Shown: positions 49,877 through 58,495, numbered from the stretch's first letter. The stretch is 64,000 nt of DNA from Micromonospora echinospora (GCF_014203425.1 NZ_JACHJC010000001.1:3374001-3438000), one strand, 5' to 3'. Made by a program: numbers and translations. The notes: generated by a model from the letters alone, not told the origin.

Positions 49877-51148
49877 TTACTTGGCGAGGCGCTCGACGTC
49901 GCTGACCATCTGCTTCCAGGACTCGTCGGAGCTTTGCTTGCCCTGTTCGATGCGGACGAGGGCGTCGCGGATGGTGGTCTGCACGTCTCCGGCTCGCGGG
50001 CCCTGGTGCTGGGGCTTGAGCTGCTTCGCCGCGGTGGTGAAGAGCTGGCCCACCGGTGCGTTGTTGAAGAAGGCGTCCTTGTACTGGGCAATGTCGGGCT
50101 TGTCGTACAGAGCCGGGATGGACGGCAGGTTGCCCCGCGCGGTGAACACCTTGGCCTGCTGTTCCGGGGCGGTCAGCCACGCCGCGAGCTTCTTGGCCTC
50201 CTCGATGTGCTTGCCCTGCTTGGGAACGGTGAGGTACGAGCCGCCCCAGTTGCCGCCGCCGCCCGGGACGCTCGCCACGTCCCACTTGCCGGCGGCGTGC
50301 TTCGCCTGGTCCTTGATCTTGGTCATCATCCAGGCCGGACACGCGATGGTGGCGAACTGGTCCTTCGCGAAGCCGTTGTTCCACTCCTGCGAGCTGCCGA
50401 TCAGCTTGGCCGACAGGTTGCTCTGGATCGCCTTCACCGTCAGGTCCCAGGCCTTTCGGACATCGGGGCTGGTGCCCACGACGATGGCGTTGTCCTCGTT
50501 GTAGTACCCGACCGGGGCCTGGCCGATGATGGCGTTGAACAGTTGGCCTCCGCCATCGAAGAAGGCGCTGCCGGCCGGGGCCTTCGCCGCGTACCGCTTG
50601 CCGAACTCGATGTACTGGTCCCAGCCGCTGCCCCAGGCGGCCGACACCTGGTCGCGGTCGAACGGCATGCCGGCCTTCTCGAACAGGTCACGCCGATAGC
50701 AGATGGCCAGGCCGCCGACGTCGGTGCCGTACCCGACCTGCTTGCCGTCCTTGGCCAGCGACGCCGCCCACTTCCAGTCGAGGTACTCGGACTGGCGGTC
50801 CTTGCCCAGGTCGACGAAGAGGTTGCCCCGCTCGCGCATCTGCGCGATGAAGCCCGTGTCGACGCCCTCGATGTCGCCCGCGCCGGAGCCGGTGGCCAGG
50901 TGGGTGATCAGGTCGCGATGATGGTCGTTGTAGGCGGCCGTGCGCTCCTGGATCGTGATGTTCGGGTGCGACTTCTGGTACTCGGCGTACAGGTCCTGGT
51001 ACCCGAAGTTGCCGAACAGGTTGACGTTCAGGGTGATCTTTTCGTTGCCGCCGCCGGAGCCTCCCTCGGTGCCGGTGCCACACGCGGTCAGCAGTACTCC
51101 GGCGGCCAGGGTGGCCGCCGCCAGTCGCAACAGTCGGTTTGGGTGCAT
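49877..51148 (-). CDS. sugar ABC transporter substrate-binding lipoprotein (CebE-like)
   Basis: A 423-aa extracellular solute-binding protein of family 1. The lipoprotein signal peptide has the lipobox LTAC with the modified Cys at 22, followed by a flexible Gly/Ser/Glu spacer. The mature part has the family 1 pattern (YAEYQKSHPNITIQ, GTDVGGLAICYRRDLFEKAG, GGGNWGGSYLTVPKQGKH). It binds an oligosaccharide, by context a beta-glucoside such as cellobiose. It is the first gene of the operon and follows two adjacent LacI-type operators. Confidence 0.93.
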   Translation of the reverse strand: MHPNRLLRLAAATLAAGVLLTACGTGTEGGSGGGNEKITLNVNLFGNFGYQDLYAEYQKSHPNITIQERTAAYNDHHRDLITHLATGSGAGDIEGVDTGFIAQMRERGNLFVDLGKDRQSEYLDWKWAASLAKDGKQVGYGTDVGGLAICYRRDLFEKAGMPFDRDQVSAAWGSGWDQYIEFGKRYAAKAPAGSAFFDGGGQLFNAIIGQAPVGYYNEDNAIVVGTSPDVRKAWDLTVKAIQSNLSAKLIGSSQEWNNGFAKDQFATIACPAWMMTKIKDQAKHAAGKWDVASVPGGGGNWGGSYLTVPKQGKHIEEAKKLAAWLTAPEQQAKVFTARGNLPSIPALYDKPDIAQYKDAFFNNAPVGQLFTTAAKQLKPQHQGPRAGDVQTTIRDALVRIEQGKQSSDESWKQMVSDVERLAK

Positions 51149-51170
51149 GCCAGGGAACCCTTTCGTGCGC

Positions 51171-51184
51171 TGTAACCGGTTACC
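51171..51184. promoter_or_regulatory. LacI-type operator O1
   Basis: TGTAACCGGTTACC contains the perfect palindrome GTAACCGGTTAC with the central CG pair typical of LacI-family operators. It lies 23 bases before the binding-protein start, where bound repressor would block transcription of the import operon. Confidence 0.85.
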
Positions 51185-51198
51185 TGAAACCGGTTACA
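51185..51198. promoter_or_regulatory. LacI-type operator O2
   Basis: TGAAACCGGTTACA directly abuts O1, so the two centres are 14 bases apart. Repressor dimers on O1 and O2 would be closely packed on the DNA. Confidence 0.8.
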
Positions 51199-51387
51199 TT
51201 GTCGGCGAAGCGATGGTGGTGGGGGTGGGTGGAGTTGGATGAAGATCGGATGCCGGCCGAGTTGCGGGTGATCGCCGGCGAGCGCCTTTCCTGGGAAGTG
51301 TGAACGGGTTCGGCTAGGGGGTGTCAAGTTACGAAAAGGTAACGGTCGATGCGGGTTGACCGGCGGACATCGCTGGCGCTACGGTCG

Positions 51388-51401
51388 TGAAACCGGTTAC
51401 A
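51388..51401. promoter_or_regulatory. LacI-type operator O3 at the repressor gene
   Basis: TGAAACCGGTTACA, identical to O2, ends 14 bases before the TTG start of the lacI-type gene, which indicates autoregulation by the same repressor. Operators O1/O2 and O3 are about 200 bases apart, so looping is possible. Confidence 0.85.
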
Positions 51402-51415
51402 GAGAAGGCACCACA

Positions 51416-52429
51416 TTGACCACTATCAGGGAGTTGGCGCGCCGCTCCGGCGTGTCCGTCGCCACCGTGTCCCGCGTCTTCAACACCCCCGAGGTCGTCA
51501 GCCAGCACACCCGCCAGCGCATCCTCGACCTGGCCGCCGAGATCGGCTACCTGCCGAACGGGTCGGCCCGGACGCTCGCCACGAAGAAATCCAACATGGT
51601 GGGCCTGGTATGGGACACCGACCATCGCCGCCCTGGATGGCGCCACCCATTCCTGCAGGAGATCCTCGTCGCGCTCAAGACGGCGCTCAGCGCGAACGGG
51701 CTGAACCTGCTCATGCTCGCCGGCCACGACGCGGCGGGGCCGGACGACGGGCAGCGATACGTGCGCGCCGTCCGCCAGCACAACCTCGACGGCGCGGTCA
51801 TCATCGACAACGGCACCCGGGACCCGGCCGTGCTCGCCCTCGTCGAAGCCCAGGTGCCGTGCGTCGCTCTCGACCTGCGGGTCGACGGCCCGACGTCGAC
51901 CTACATCACCTCGGACAATGCCGGCGGCGCGGCGCTCGCCGTGCGCCACCTCGTCGAACGCGGCCACCGGCGCATCGCCACCATCACCGGCCCGCTGCGA
52001 ACCTGGCCGGGAGCCGAACGGCTCGTCGGCTTCCGGGCCGCGCTGGCCGGGGCCGGCCTGCCGCTCGCCGACGGCCACGTCGTCGAGGGAGACTTCTATC
52101 TCGACGGCGGTCACGCCGCGATGGACCGGCTGCTCGCCCTCGACGACCGCCCTACCGCAGTGTTCGTCGCCGGTGACGAGATGGCTGTCGGCGCGATGCG
52201 GGCGGCCCAGGCGGCCGGCCTACGGATCCCCGACGACATTGCGATTGTCGGCTTCGACGACATCGAGGTGGCCGCGCTGATCCCGCCCGGGCTCAGCACC
52301 GTCGCCCAGAACAAGCCCGGCTTCGGCACGGCCGCCGCCGAGGCGCTGGTCGCCATGCTGCACGGCGGCGACGACCCGCCCAAGCCGACCGTGTTGCCGA
52401 CGACGCTCGTCGTCCGCGGCACCACCTGA
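51416..52429 (+). CDS. LacI-family transcriptional repressor of the beta-glucoside operon
   Basis: A 337-aa LacI/GalR repressor: the helix-turn-helix TTIRELARRSGVSVATVSRVFN starts at residue 2, the hinge is NGSARTLATKKS, and the ligand domain is periplasmic-binding-protein-like (VGLVWD, GHRRIATITGP, FVAGDEMAVGAMRA, VGFDDIEVA). TTG 51416 is chosen because it begins exactly at the helix-turn-helix and follows GAAGG; the longer frame would include the operator. It is divergent from the import operon. The operator sequence differs from the classical CebR site, so the inducer may not be cellobiose. Confidence 0.92.
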   Translation: MTTIRELARRSGVSVATVSRVFNTPEVVSQHTRQRILDLAAEIGYLPNGSARTLATKKSNMVGLVWDTDHRRPGWRHPFLQEILVALKTALSANGLNLLMLAGHDAAGPDDGQRYVRAVRQHNLDGAVIIDNGTRDPAVLALVEAQVPCVALDLRVDGPTSTYITSDNAGGAALAVRHLVERGHRRIATITGPLRTWPGAERLVGFRAALAGAGLPLADGHVVEGDFYLDGGHAAMDRLLALDDRPTAVFVAGDEMAVGAMRAAQAAGLRIPDDIAIVGFDDIEVAALIPPGLSTVAQNKPGFGTAAAEALVAMLHGGDDPPKPTVLPTTLVVRGTT

Positions 52430-52524
52430 CCCGAACCGCGCGACGTCGGCGCCGTCCCGCTCGCTTGACTGGTGTCGGCTGTTGTCTCGAAGCTCGCTGA
52501 CGTCAGCCAACAGGGCTTCGTCGC

Positions 52525-52558
52525 GTCACCGCATGGCACCGGATGCCATCGCGGTGAC
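52525..52558 (+). terminator. hairpin downstream of the lacI-type gene
   Basis: GTCACCGCATGGCA (52525-52538) pairs with TGCCATCGCGGTGAC (52544-52558) with one bulged base and a five-base loop, about 95 bases after the stop. The following bases up to about 52836 contain no recognisable gene. Confidence 0.55.
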
Positions 52559-52836
52559 GTCGGCATGCATCCCGGGGGCTGAGACTCGAATCCCACCCGA
52601 AGCCTGCTGACCAGGGCATCGTGCTCGGTGACCTCTTCGGCGAGCCCGAAGGTTCATGCAGCCGGGTTTCCTGACCGACGCGACGTTGTCCGGGCGGGGG
52701 AGGTCAGCTAGACCTCGGGTCCCTAAAGTCTCTGGCAGGCGCTGCCGCGCAGATGGTCAACCGGTGCTCTCAGACACGGGTGCGGATGGCCCTGACACTT
52801 GCCATCACTTCCGAGGCCGCGATTGCAGGGGTTGGG

Positions 52837-54270
52837 ATGGATCGGGGAGACAGACGCACACGCGGAGCGGCTCGGGCAGTTGTTGCCGTACTTGCGTCCG
52901 CGCTGCTCGGGCTGGCTGGCAATTTAGTCACCAACCGCGTCGACCTGCCCGGTGAGCGGTGGCTGCTCGTGCTGCTGGGCGCCTTCCTGTTGCTGCTTGT
53001 GGTGGTTGCGACGGTAGAGGTGCGTTCTCGCAGCGACGGGTCGGCCGTGGCTCCAACGGCGACCGCTGAAGATTCCGCAGGGCGCCGGACCTCCGATGGT
53101 TGTACTTGTGAGGCGCCGCTCCAAGAGCTCCAGGTGCGTACAGTGCCTCACCAGCCGGGCCCGTGGCCGCTGCGGGCGCTGGCCGAGTTGGAAAGCAGGC
53201 GGTACTCGGTATCAGACAACCGCGTAAGGAAGGTGTTCGGCGCATCTGGCTGGGAAGGAACGCTGCGGAGGCTGTACCCCGAAATCCCGTTGGTGTCGCT
53301 GGGCGGCTGCACGTTCCCGATCTGGGCTGAGGTCGCGGCACCCGAGCTCAGAGGCGACCTCGACTCAGCGATTGGAAACATCACCGATCACGTCCGGCCT
53401 GACAGGCGTCGGTACGACGCGGAAGGTCGGGGTTTCGACCACCGTGGCAGGGCGGAGTTCCGACGCACCTACTGGCGGCGCGACGAAGTTCGGCGGTTCA
53501 ACGCGGAGACGTTCGCGCTCGACAACATCGAGCGCCACGGGCCCGGCAGGTTCCGCATTCATGCCCGCTACGGCACCTACTTTCAGTCGGTGGCGACCTC
53601 GGAAATGCTTGAACGCGAGTTCATCGACGTTGTGAGTCGCCGGCCGAATGCCGTGTGGTCGTTGAGCGACTTCCCGCGACGTGCCTGGCTGCGAGAACGG
53701 GCTGACGGAAATGAACTCTTCAATGGCACCCACCGGGCGGCCGCCTTGTCGGTGGCGGCAGTAATGATCGTGAAGGAGAAGCAGGGGTACAGCGCGCTGT
53801 TAAGCCGGAGATCCGGGGACGTCAAGACGCATCCGGGCTTCCAGCATGTCTTTCCCTCCGGAATCCTCGCGCCGACCAGCTCCCGGTACGGCAGTGAGCG
53901 CGCGGAGTACTCGGTGAAACGAGCCTTCCTTCGCGAGTTCGCCGAGGAGCTCTTCGGGTACGACGACCTTGCCTACGACAGCCGGGACCTCCGCGATCCA
54001 CTCGGTGGCATCTGGCCGATCCAGCACCTGCTTAACGCCACCCAGCCCGGACCCATGGGGGAGCCACCGGCGGTCGAGATCAGATATACCGGCATCTCGG
54101 TGCCGCTACTTACCCTCCGCCCCGAGGTGTACGTCCTCGTGCTGGTCCGTCAGCCAGGCTGGTTCGATGAGCTGGTGAGCGGAGCGGAGCTCAGGTGCCG
54201 ACGGCACGGATTCAACCTGAACTGGGAGTTTGAGGACGACCGAGACGACATCGACGCGCCGCAGCTATAA
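52837..54270 (+). CDS. membrane-anchored protein with C-terminal NUDIX-like domain
   Basis: A 477-aa protein counted from ATG 52837, preceded by AGGGGTTGGG; an ATG at 52753 would add 28 residues. Two membrane helices at about 11-33 and 41-62 form a hairpin anchor, then a ~60-residue Ser/Thr linker. A cytoplasmic region follows, in which residues ~290-450 look NUDIX-like: HVFPSGILAP supplies the leading Gly and REFAEELFG at 366-374 matches REUxEExGU, with a longer than usual insert between. The middle (FDHRGRAEFRRTYWRRDEVRRFN, ARYGTYFQSVATSEMLERE) is unfamiliar. I infer a sensor or hydrolase for a nucleotide-type ligand near the membrane; it has no operon partner. Confidence 0.7.
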   Translation: MDRGDRRTRGAARAVVAVLASALLGLAGNLVTNRVDLPGERWLLVLLGAFLLLLVVVATVEVRSRSDGSAVAPTATAEDSAGRRTSDGCTCEAPLQELQVRTVPHQPGPWPLRALAELESRRYSVSDNRVRKVFGASGWEGTLRRLYPEIPLVSLGGCTFPIWAEVAAPELRGDLDSAIGNITDHVRPDRRRYDAEGRGFDHRGRAEFRRTYWRRDEVRRFNAETFALDNIERHGPGRFRIHARYGTYFQSVATSEMLEREFIDVVSRRPNAVWSLSDFPRRAWLRERADGNELFNGTHRAAALSVAAVMIVKEKQGYSALLSRRSGDVKTHPGFQHVFPSGILAPTSSRYGSERAEYSVKRAFLREFAEELFGYDDLAYDSRDLRDPLGGIWPIQHLLNATQPGPMGEPPAVEIRYTGISVPLLTLRPEVYVLVLVRQPGWFDELVSGAELRCRRHGFNLNWEFEDDRDDIDAPQL

Positions 54271-54346
54271 CCCGATGGTGGACCCGCTGGTGCGAACGAC
54301 TCGGACCCGGTCAGGGACCCGCCGGTGTGCAGGTCGTGCCGGCTCG

Positions 54347-55051
54347 TCAGGGCGCTGGTTGGCCAAGGAGGAGCCGGTCGGCGACGTCCCGTGCCCAGAA
54401 TCGGTATCCGTGGGTCGACGGGTGGAAGCGGTCGATGCTGAAGAAGTCGGGTGGCGGCGTCCCGGCGGGTTGGTCGATGAACGACGTTCGGGGGTGGTCC
54501 CAGCAGACCTCCCTGGTGACCGCGTCCAGTGCGGCGGCGCGCTCACCGAGATAGCGCGCGAGGGTGGCCGGAATGGCCGGGAACAGGGTGAACGGCGGTA
54601 GTCCCGCTACCGCCACCCGGTGTGCGCGGCGGGTGAGCCCGGCGAGGATACCGGTCAGGTCCTCGCGCCAGAGGTCCGGTCCGCGGCCGGCCAGCACGTC
54701 GTTCGCGCCGGCGAGCAGCACGACCAGGTCGAGGTCGTCGTCGAGGCGCGGCACGAGCTGGAATCGGATCCGGCGGGAGGTGGCGCCGAACTGGCCGACG
54801 GCCTGCCAGTCGACCGGCCGACGGGTGCGGGCGGCCAGTTCCTGTGCGAGGCTGGCCGCGAACGCCTCCTCGCCGTCGGTCACGCCGCAGCCGGCGGCGG
54901 TCGAGTCGCCCAGTACGGCCAGGCGCAGCGGCTCCGCCCCGGGACCGGGGACGGTGCCGCTGACACCGCCACCCGGTGCCGACGCGAGCCGCAGGGTCGA
55001 GCGCAGCCAAACACCCTGGACCGCGACGACCGGCAGCCAGACCGGGTTCAT
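54347..55051 (-). CDS. SGNH/GDSL-type esterase
   Basis: A 234-aa SGNH hydrolase: block I LAVLGDSTAAGCG near 48 with the nucleophile Ser, block III LAGANDVL near 115 and the terminal catalytic pair in DRFHPSTHGY near 210. The N-terminus (LPVVAVQGVWLRSTLRLA) is hydrophobic and could be an uncleaved anchor. Start overlaps the methyltransferase stop (ATGA). Such enzymes deacetylate or hydrolyse esters; the substrate is unknown. The pair faces a TetR regulator that likely controls it. Confidence 0.88.
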   Translation of the reverse strand: MNPVWLPVVAVQGVWLRSTLRLASAPGGGVSGTVPGPGAEPLRLAVLGDSTAAGCGVTDGEEAFAASLAQELAARTRRPVDWQAVGQFGATSRRIRFQLVPRLDDDLDLVVLLAGANDVLAGRGPDLWREDLTGILAGLTRRAHRVAVAGLPPFTLFPAIPATLARYLGERAAALDAVTREVCWDHPRTSFIDQPAGTPPPDFFSIDRFHPSTHGYRFWARDVADRLLLGQPAP

Positions 55052-55677
55052 GCCATCACTCCGGCGCCGTTGCGGGCCAGGGTCAGGGTGGTGCGCAGGT
55101 CGAGGGTCACCGTGCCGCCGAGGTCGTCGATCACCCGGCCGAGCAGTTCGAGGCCGCGCTGCCGCAGTTGCGGCGGGGCGGTCAGAAACGGGCCGAAGGT
55201 GCGTACCAGTGCGAGGTACCGGTCCCGGGTGAGCGGCAGATGGCGATGGAACTGCTGCATCCGGGCGTCGGCGAAGCCGTACCGGTGCCCGAACAGGGCG
55301 AGGACGCCGCCGGGTGCCAGGGCGTCGCGGGCCTGGGAGTACCGGGTGTGCGGGTCCAGCCAGTGCCACGCCATGGCGCAGCCGAGCACGTCCACCCCGC
55401 CGGGCGGCGGAGTCCACTGCTCGAACGTTCCCGTATACACCTCAGCCCGCGGAACCTTGTCCTTCAGGAGGCCGGCCATGCGTGGATCCGGCTCGATGCA
55501 GATCAGCGGCGCGCCGATGGCGGCCAGCACCTCGGTGCCCTTGCCGGTGCCGGCGCCGATCTCGGCCACCGAAGCGGGCCCGCTGCCGTGGTAGGCGACG
55601 ATCGCATCGGCCACCCTGGCCGGGTAAGCGGGCCGCTCCCGCTCGTAGAGCGCGGCCACGTGACCGAAGACGTTCAT
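55048..55677 (-). CDS. SAM-dependent class I methyltransferase
   Basis: A 209-aa methyltransferase. The SAM-binding motif I is VAEIGAGTGKGTEVL near 37-51, the acidic residue after strand 2 is in CIEPDPRM near 60, and the post-motif AMAWHWLDP near 102 matches the YcgJ/trans-aconitate methyltransferase-like group that starts FGxxAxxYxRxRPxYP. ATG 55677 follows GGAGGTCGTC. It is first in a two-gene operon with the SGNH esterase and divergent from a TetR gene. Confidence 0.9.
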   Translation of the reverse strand: MNVFGHVAALYERERPAYPARVADAIVAYHGSGPASVAEIGAGTGKGTEVLAAIGAPLICIEPDPRMAGLLKDKVPRAEVYTGTFEQWTPPPGGVDVLGCAMAWHWLDPHTRYSQARDALAPGGVLALFGHRYGFADARMQQFHRHLPLTRDRYLALVRTFGPFLTAPPQLRQRGLELLGRVIDDLGGTVTLDLRTTLTLARNGAGVMA

Positions 55678-55706
55678 GACGACCTCCTGGGCGGCAGCGC
55701 CCCCGT

Positions 55707-55758
55707 GTACGCTGCCGTATACGGAAGGCTAGCTGGCCATGTACGGTGCCGTATACGG
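55707..55758. promoter_or_regulatory. paired operator sites for the TetR regulator
   Basis: GTAC[G/C]nTGCCGTATACGG occurs at 55707-55724 and 55741-55758, 34 bases apart, each containing the palindrome CCGTATACGG. They lie in the 90-base divergent interval between the methyltransferase and tetR starts, the second ending nine bases before the tetR start. They probably overlap both promoters. Confidence 0.75.
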
Positions 55759-55767
55759 CGGAGTGAG

Positions 55768-56352
55768 GTGGATCACATCAAGTTCGAAACGCGGACCCCG
55801 CGAGACCGATGGATCGAGGCCGGCCTCGAGGCGCTCGCATCCGGCGGTCCGGATGCGGTACGGGTCGAGGCGCTGGCCAAGCGGCTCGGCGTATCCAAGG
55901 GCGGCTTCTACGGCTTCTTCGCCGACCGTGATGCGCTGCTGACGGCCATGGTGGACACCTGGGAGCGGGAGAGCACCGACGAGGTCATCAACCGTGTCGA
56001 GAAGGAAGGCGGCAGCCCGAAGACCCGAATCGCCCGAGCCGGCGTCCAGACCTTCTCCAGTGACCGGCTGCTGCCGATCGACCTGGCGATCCGTGACTGG
56101 GCCCGGCGCGACCCGGTGATCGCCGATCGTCTCCGCAGGGTCGACAACCGGCGGATGGGCCTCCTGCGGGAGATGATCGGCACCTTCTGCGACGACCCGG
56201 ACGAGGTGGAAGCCCGCAGCGTCCTCGCGTTCTGCCTCCTGATCGGCGAGCACTTCCTGGCCGCCGACCACGGCGATCGGTCCCGGGCGCAGGTGCTCCG
56301 TCGCGCGGGCGACCTCATCCTGAACCGACACCCGGGTCAAACGCCAGCGTGA
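55768..56352 (+). CDS. TetR-family transcriptional regulator
   Basis: A 194-aa regulator. The helix-turn-helix is ALAKRLGVSKGGFYGFFADRDALL near 30-53. The C-terminal ligand domain continues WERESTDEVI and IRDWARRDPVIADRLRRVD, a pattern of the TetR_C subgroup that controls small-molecule enzymes. GTG 55768 follows GGAG by five bases; it gives a normal N-terminus (DHIKFETRTPRDRWIEAG). It is divergent from the methyltransferase/esterase operon and likely represses it and itself. Confidence 0.9.
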   Translation: MDHIKFETRTPRDRWIEAGLEALASGGPDAVRVEALAKRLGVSKGGFYGFFADRDALLTAMVDTWERESTDEVINRVEKEGGSPKTRIARAGVQTFSSDRLLPIDLAIRDWARRDPVIADRLRRVDNRRMGLLREMIGTFCDDPDEVEARSVLAFCLLIGEHFLAADHGDRSRAQVLRRAGDLILNRHPGQTPA

Positions 56353-56431
56353 CCGGCGAGCCCGGCCGCCGCACGGGCCAGAGTGGCGTCCGCTCATGCC
56401 GCGATTCAGCGGTTCGCCGGTCGGGGTGCGC

Positions 56432-56577
56432 TCAGTCGAGCCAGCAGATCACCGCGTCGCCGTCCCGTGCGGCCGCGACGGAGAAATCGCGGACGCCTGG
56501 CAGATAGTGGGCGATCAAGGCCAGACTCCCCGGTCGGTCCCACACTCGACGCCGGGTAACGCGACGAACTCGTCCAT
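56432..56577 (-). pseudogene. possible remnant of a small gene
   Basis: On the minus strand ATG 56577 opens MDEFVALPGVECGTDRGVW before a stop; one base over, ALIAHYLPGVRDFSVAAARD continues to DAVICWLD and a TGA at 56432. The composition is protein-like. I do not recognise it. Otherwise the 56353-56629 interval is empty. Confidence 0.25.
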
Positions 56578-56629
56578 ACCTCGCCGGGGCCTGCCCGCCC
56601 ACCGGCCCTACCGTGACGGCGGGGCGCGA

Positions 56630-57112
56630 TCAGGTTGCCTCGGCGGTACCGGGAATCGCGGGGACTTCCAGCAGCGCCGCGTTGATCGCCATCACCTCCG
56701 CAGCGAGTTCGGGCACCGTCACGACCTCTATGCCGACGCCACTGAGCATCGCGATGCCCACACACTTCACAAACGTCGGAGGTTCCGGGAGCGCCAGCAC
56801 AACGCGGCCGATCCCGGCCGCAATGATCAGGTCGCAGCAGGTGGCCGGGGCCGAGCGCCGAGAGGTACACGGCTCCATTGAGGAATACATGGTGGCGCCC
56901 GACAGATCCCCGGCGCTTGCGCCGAGCCGCATCAGGGCGGACTGTTCCGCATGGACGACCGGGCCCTGATCGCGAGAATGTCCCCGGGAGATCTCGCGGC
57001 CATCCGCTGAGACGATGACCGCTCCGACGGCGTAGGCCGTCTTGCTGGGCACACAGAGCCGGGAGGTCTCGACGGCCTCCCGGAGCCATCGCCGGTCGAC
57101 GTCCGAAACCAC
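56630..57112 (-). CDS. cytidine/deoxycytidylate deaminase-family protein (RibD-like zinc site)
   Basis: A 160-aa zinc deaminase. The catalytic HAE motif is in VVHAEQSAL near 54, and the second zinc motif reads [16 protein letters not shown] near 78-93, with the long Cys-to-Cys spacing seen in RibD-type and some pyrimidine deaminases. VPSKTAYAVGAVIVSADG precedes it. GTG 57112 follows GGGGGA. It would deaminate a pyrimidine base, nucleoside or nucleotide; the exact substrate cannot be told. No riboflavin genes are nearby. Confidence 0.87.
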   Translation of the reverse strand: MVSDVDRRWLREAVETSRLCVPSKTAYAVGAVIVSADGREISRGHSRDQGPVVHAEQSALMRLGASAGDLSGATMYSSMEPCTSRRSAPATCCDLIIAAGIGRVVLALPEPPTFVKCVGIAMLSGVGIEVVTVPELAAEVMAINAALLEVPAIPGTAEAT

Positions 57113-57293
57113 ACTTCCCCCGTTCCTTGGGAACATCAGACTGATGTGCGTCGTACCGCACGGCACGGGTCACTTCTGTGCGCCAGGGGCAGACAGCGGC
57201 AGCAACCCGGCGGCGACTGCGGCGACGATGAACGCGCCCGCCCGGGCCAGCCATCCCCGGCCGCCGGGCTCGCGGTGATCAGGGGCGGCCCGA

Positions 57294-57455
57294 TCACGGT
57301 CGCCCTTCGCGTCCGAGGTTGTACGTCGCCAGATAGGCCGGACGACGATCGACCGGCGTGCGCAAGCGCGAGGCCCGTGCCCCGGCCGAGACCAGCAATC
57401 CGGCGACTGTCATCACGACGACGCCCAGAAGGCAGTACGCGAGCGCGGGCCACAT
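57294..57455 (-). CDS. possible small membrane protein
   Basis: A 53-codon frame starts MWPALAYCLLGVVVMTVAGL, a convincing membrane helix, and ends with a charged tail RRPAYLATYNLGREGRP. One base over, coding-like sequence continues (GWLARAGAFIVAAVAAGLLPL) with a second hydrophobic helix to a stop at 57170, so the original may have been a two-helix protein cut by a frameshift. It overlaps the acetyltransferase gene end by 43 bases. Confidence 0.4.
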   Translation of the reverse strand: MWPALAYCLLGVVVMTVAGLLVSAGARASRLRTPVDRRPAYLATYNLGREGRP

Positions 57456-58183
57456 GCCCCGATGCGGTCCACACCGATACCGTGCTGTTGCGCGACTGGC
57501 CCGTCACCGCCGACAGGGTCCGTTGGCGAGCCTGCAGCTCGGCGGCCGGGCAGGAGCAGCGCTTCGGCTCCCACCGACCGAAACCCGGCAGCTTGAAACG
57601 CCCGCACGCTGCGGGCGTTCCCGGCGGCCTGCTGGGACCAGACCGGCTGCCGATCAGGCACCAGATGCCGTGCGGCCAGCGCCAGCGACCGCCCCAGCCC
57701 TTGATGACGAAGCCCTTCATCGACCTCTATGGAAGCCTCCCAGCGGCCCGCCACACCTTGGCCCAGGACGATCACCCCGCCGTCAGCCGCCCAGACGCGA
57801 ATGTTGTCACGACGGTGGCGCGCTCTGCCCGCTCGGGGGTGATCGGCTTTCAACAGCTCGGTCAGTCGCAGGGGAGGCGCGCCGGCGAGCGGACTCGCGA
57901 CAGTCAACAGATCAATCGTGTCCATGGAACGCCCTGTCCGGCCGAGCAGCGCGCTCAAAAAGCCCGGATTCATGGTGGCGGCCAGGGCATCGCAGTCCAG
58001 GGCCGCCAGGACGCCACGTACCCAGAGTGGATCCTCGTCCGTGAATACCACCGAGTGTGCGGTGAACGCGATCACTCCGGCATCGCGATGGTTTGGCTGT
58101 GGCACTACGGTGGTTCCGCCGTCCGGTGCGGGAAAGTGCCCGTGCGCGGCAGCATTCAGGATGTCGGCCAATGCACTACTCAT
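57413..58183 (-). CDS. GNAT-type N-acetyltransferase
   Basis: A 256-aa protein. The C-terminal GNAT fold shows GRWEASIEVDEGLRHQGLGRSLALAARHL near 165-195, with the acetyl-CoA loop RHQGLG, and NARSVRAFQAAGF near 215, the usual second block. The N-terminal 140 residues (ALADILNAAAHGHFPAPDGG, VVFTDEDPLWVRGVLAALD) are a family-specific domain. ATG 58183 follows GGAAAGAGCTTG. The last 40 residues have no family counterpart and may be read-through into a neighbouring frame. Substrate unknown. Confidence 0.8.
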   Translation of the reverse strand: MSSALADILNAAAHGHFPAPDGGTTVVPQPNHRDAGVIAFTAHSVVFTDEDPLWVRGVLAALDCDALAATMNPGFLSALLGRTGRSMDTIDLLTVASPLAGAPPLRLTELLKADHPRAGRARHRRDNIRVWAADGGVIVLGQGVAGRWEASIEVDEGLRHQGLGRSLALAARHLVPDRQPVWSQQAAGNARSVRAFQAAGFRSVGAEALLLPGRRAAGSPTDPVGGDGPVAQQHGIGVDRIGACGPRSRTAFWASS

Positions 58184-58429
58184 GATCAAGCTCTTTCCTG
58201 ACCGAATCGTCCAGGTGGCTTGAAGGTCGATCTTAGGCTCGCCACCCGAACCAGGGTTGTCCGCCCAATGAGTTCTTCGGCACATCTGTGGTCGTCAGCG
58301 ACAGCGCTCCCAGTCGACGACGACCGCTCAGAGTCGAGAAGATTGCGGGTGATCGTGGCATGACGGCGTCTTGGCTGAATGGGGCGACGACGAGCCAACC
58401 GGCTGAACGTGCGCTCGGCTCTATTCAGC

Positions 58430-58495
58430 TCAGCCGCTCGTTGAGTTCGATCAGATGCCCGTCGGGGTCGCGGACAATCAACCCGGCGCGATGTT
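58430..58495 (-). pseudogene. C-terminal scrap of a VOC/glyoxalase-family gene
   Basis: The minus strand encodes RAGLIVRDPDGHLIELNERL before a TGA at 58430. DPDGHLIEL is the C-terminal signature of vicinal-oxygen-chelate proteins. Nothing upstream continues it. Confidence 0.5.

Noticed and set aside
52837..54270. Calling the NUDIX-like membrane protein a CBASS effector
   Set aside because: No cyclase, ubiquitin-like or other CBASS gene lies nearby; the fold itself is only inferred from a short motif.
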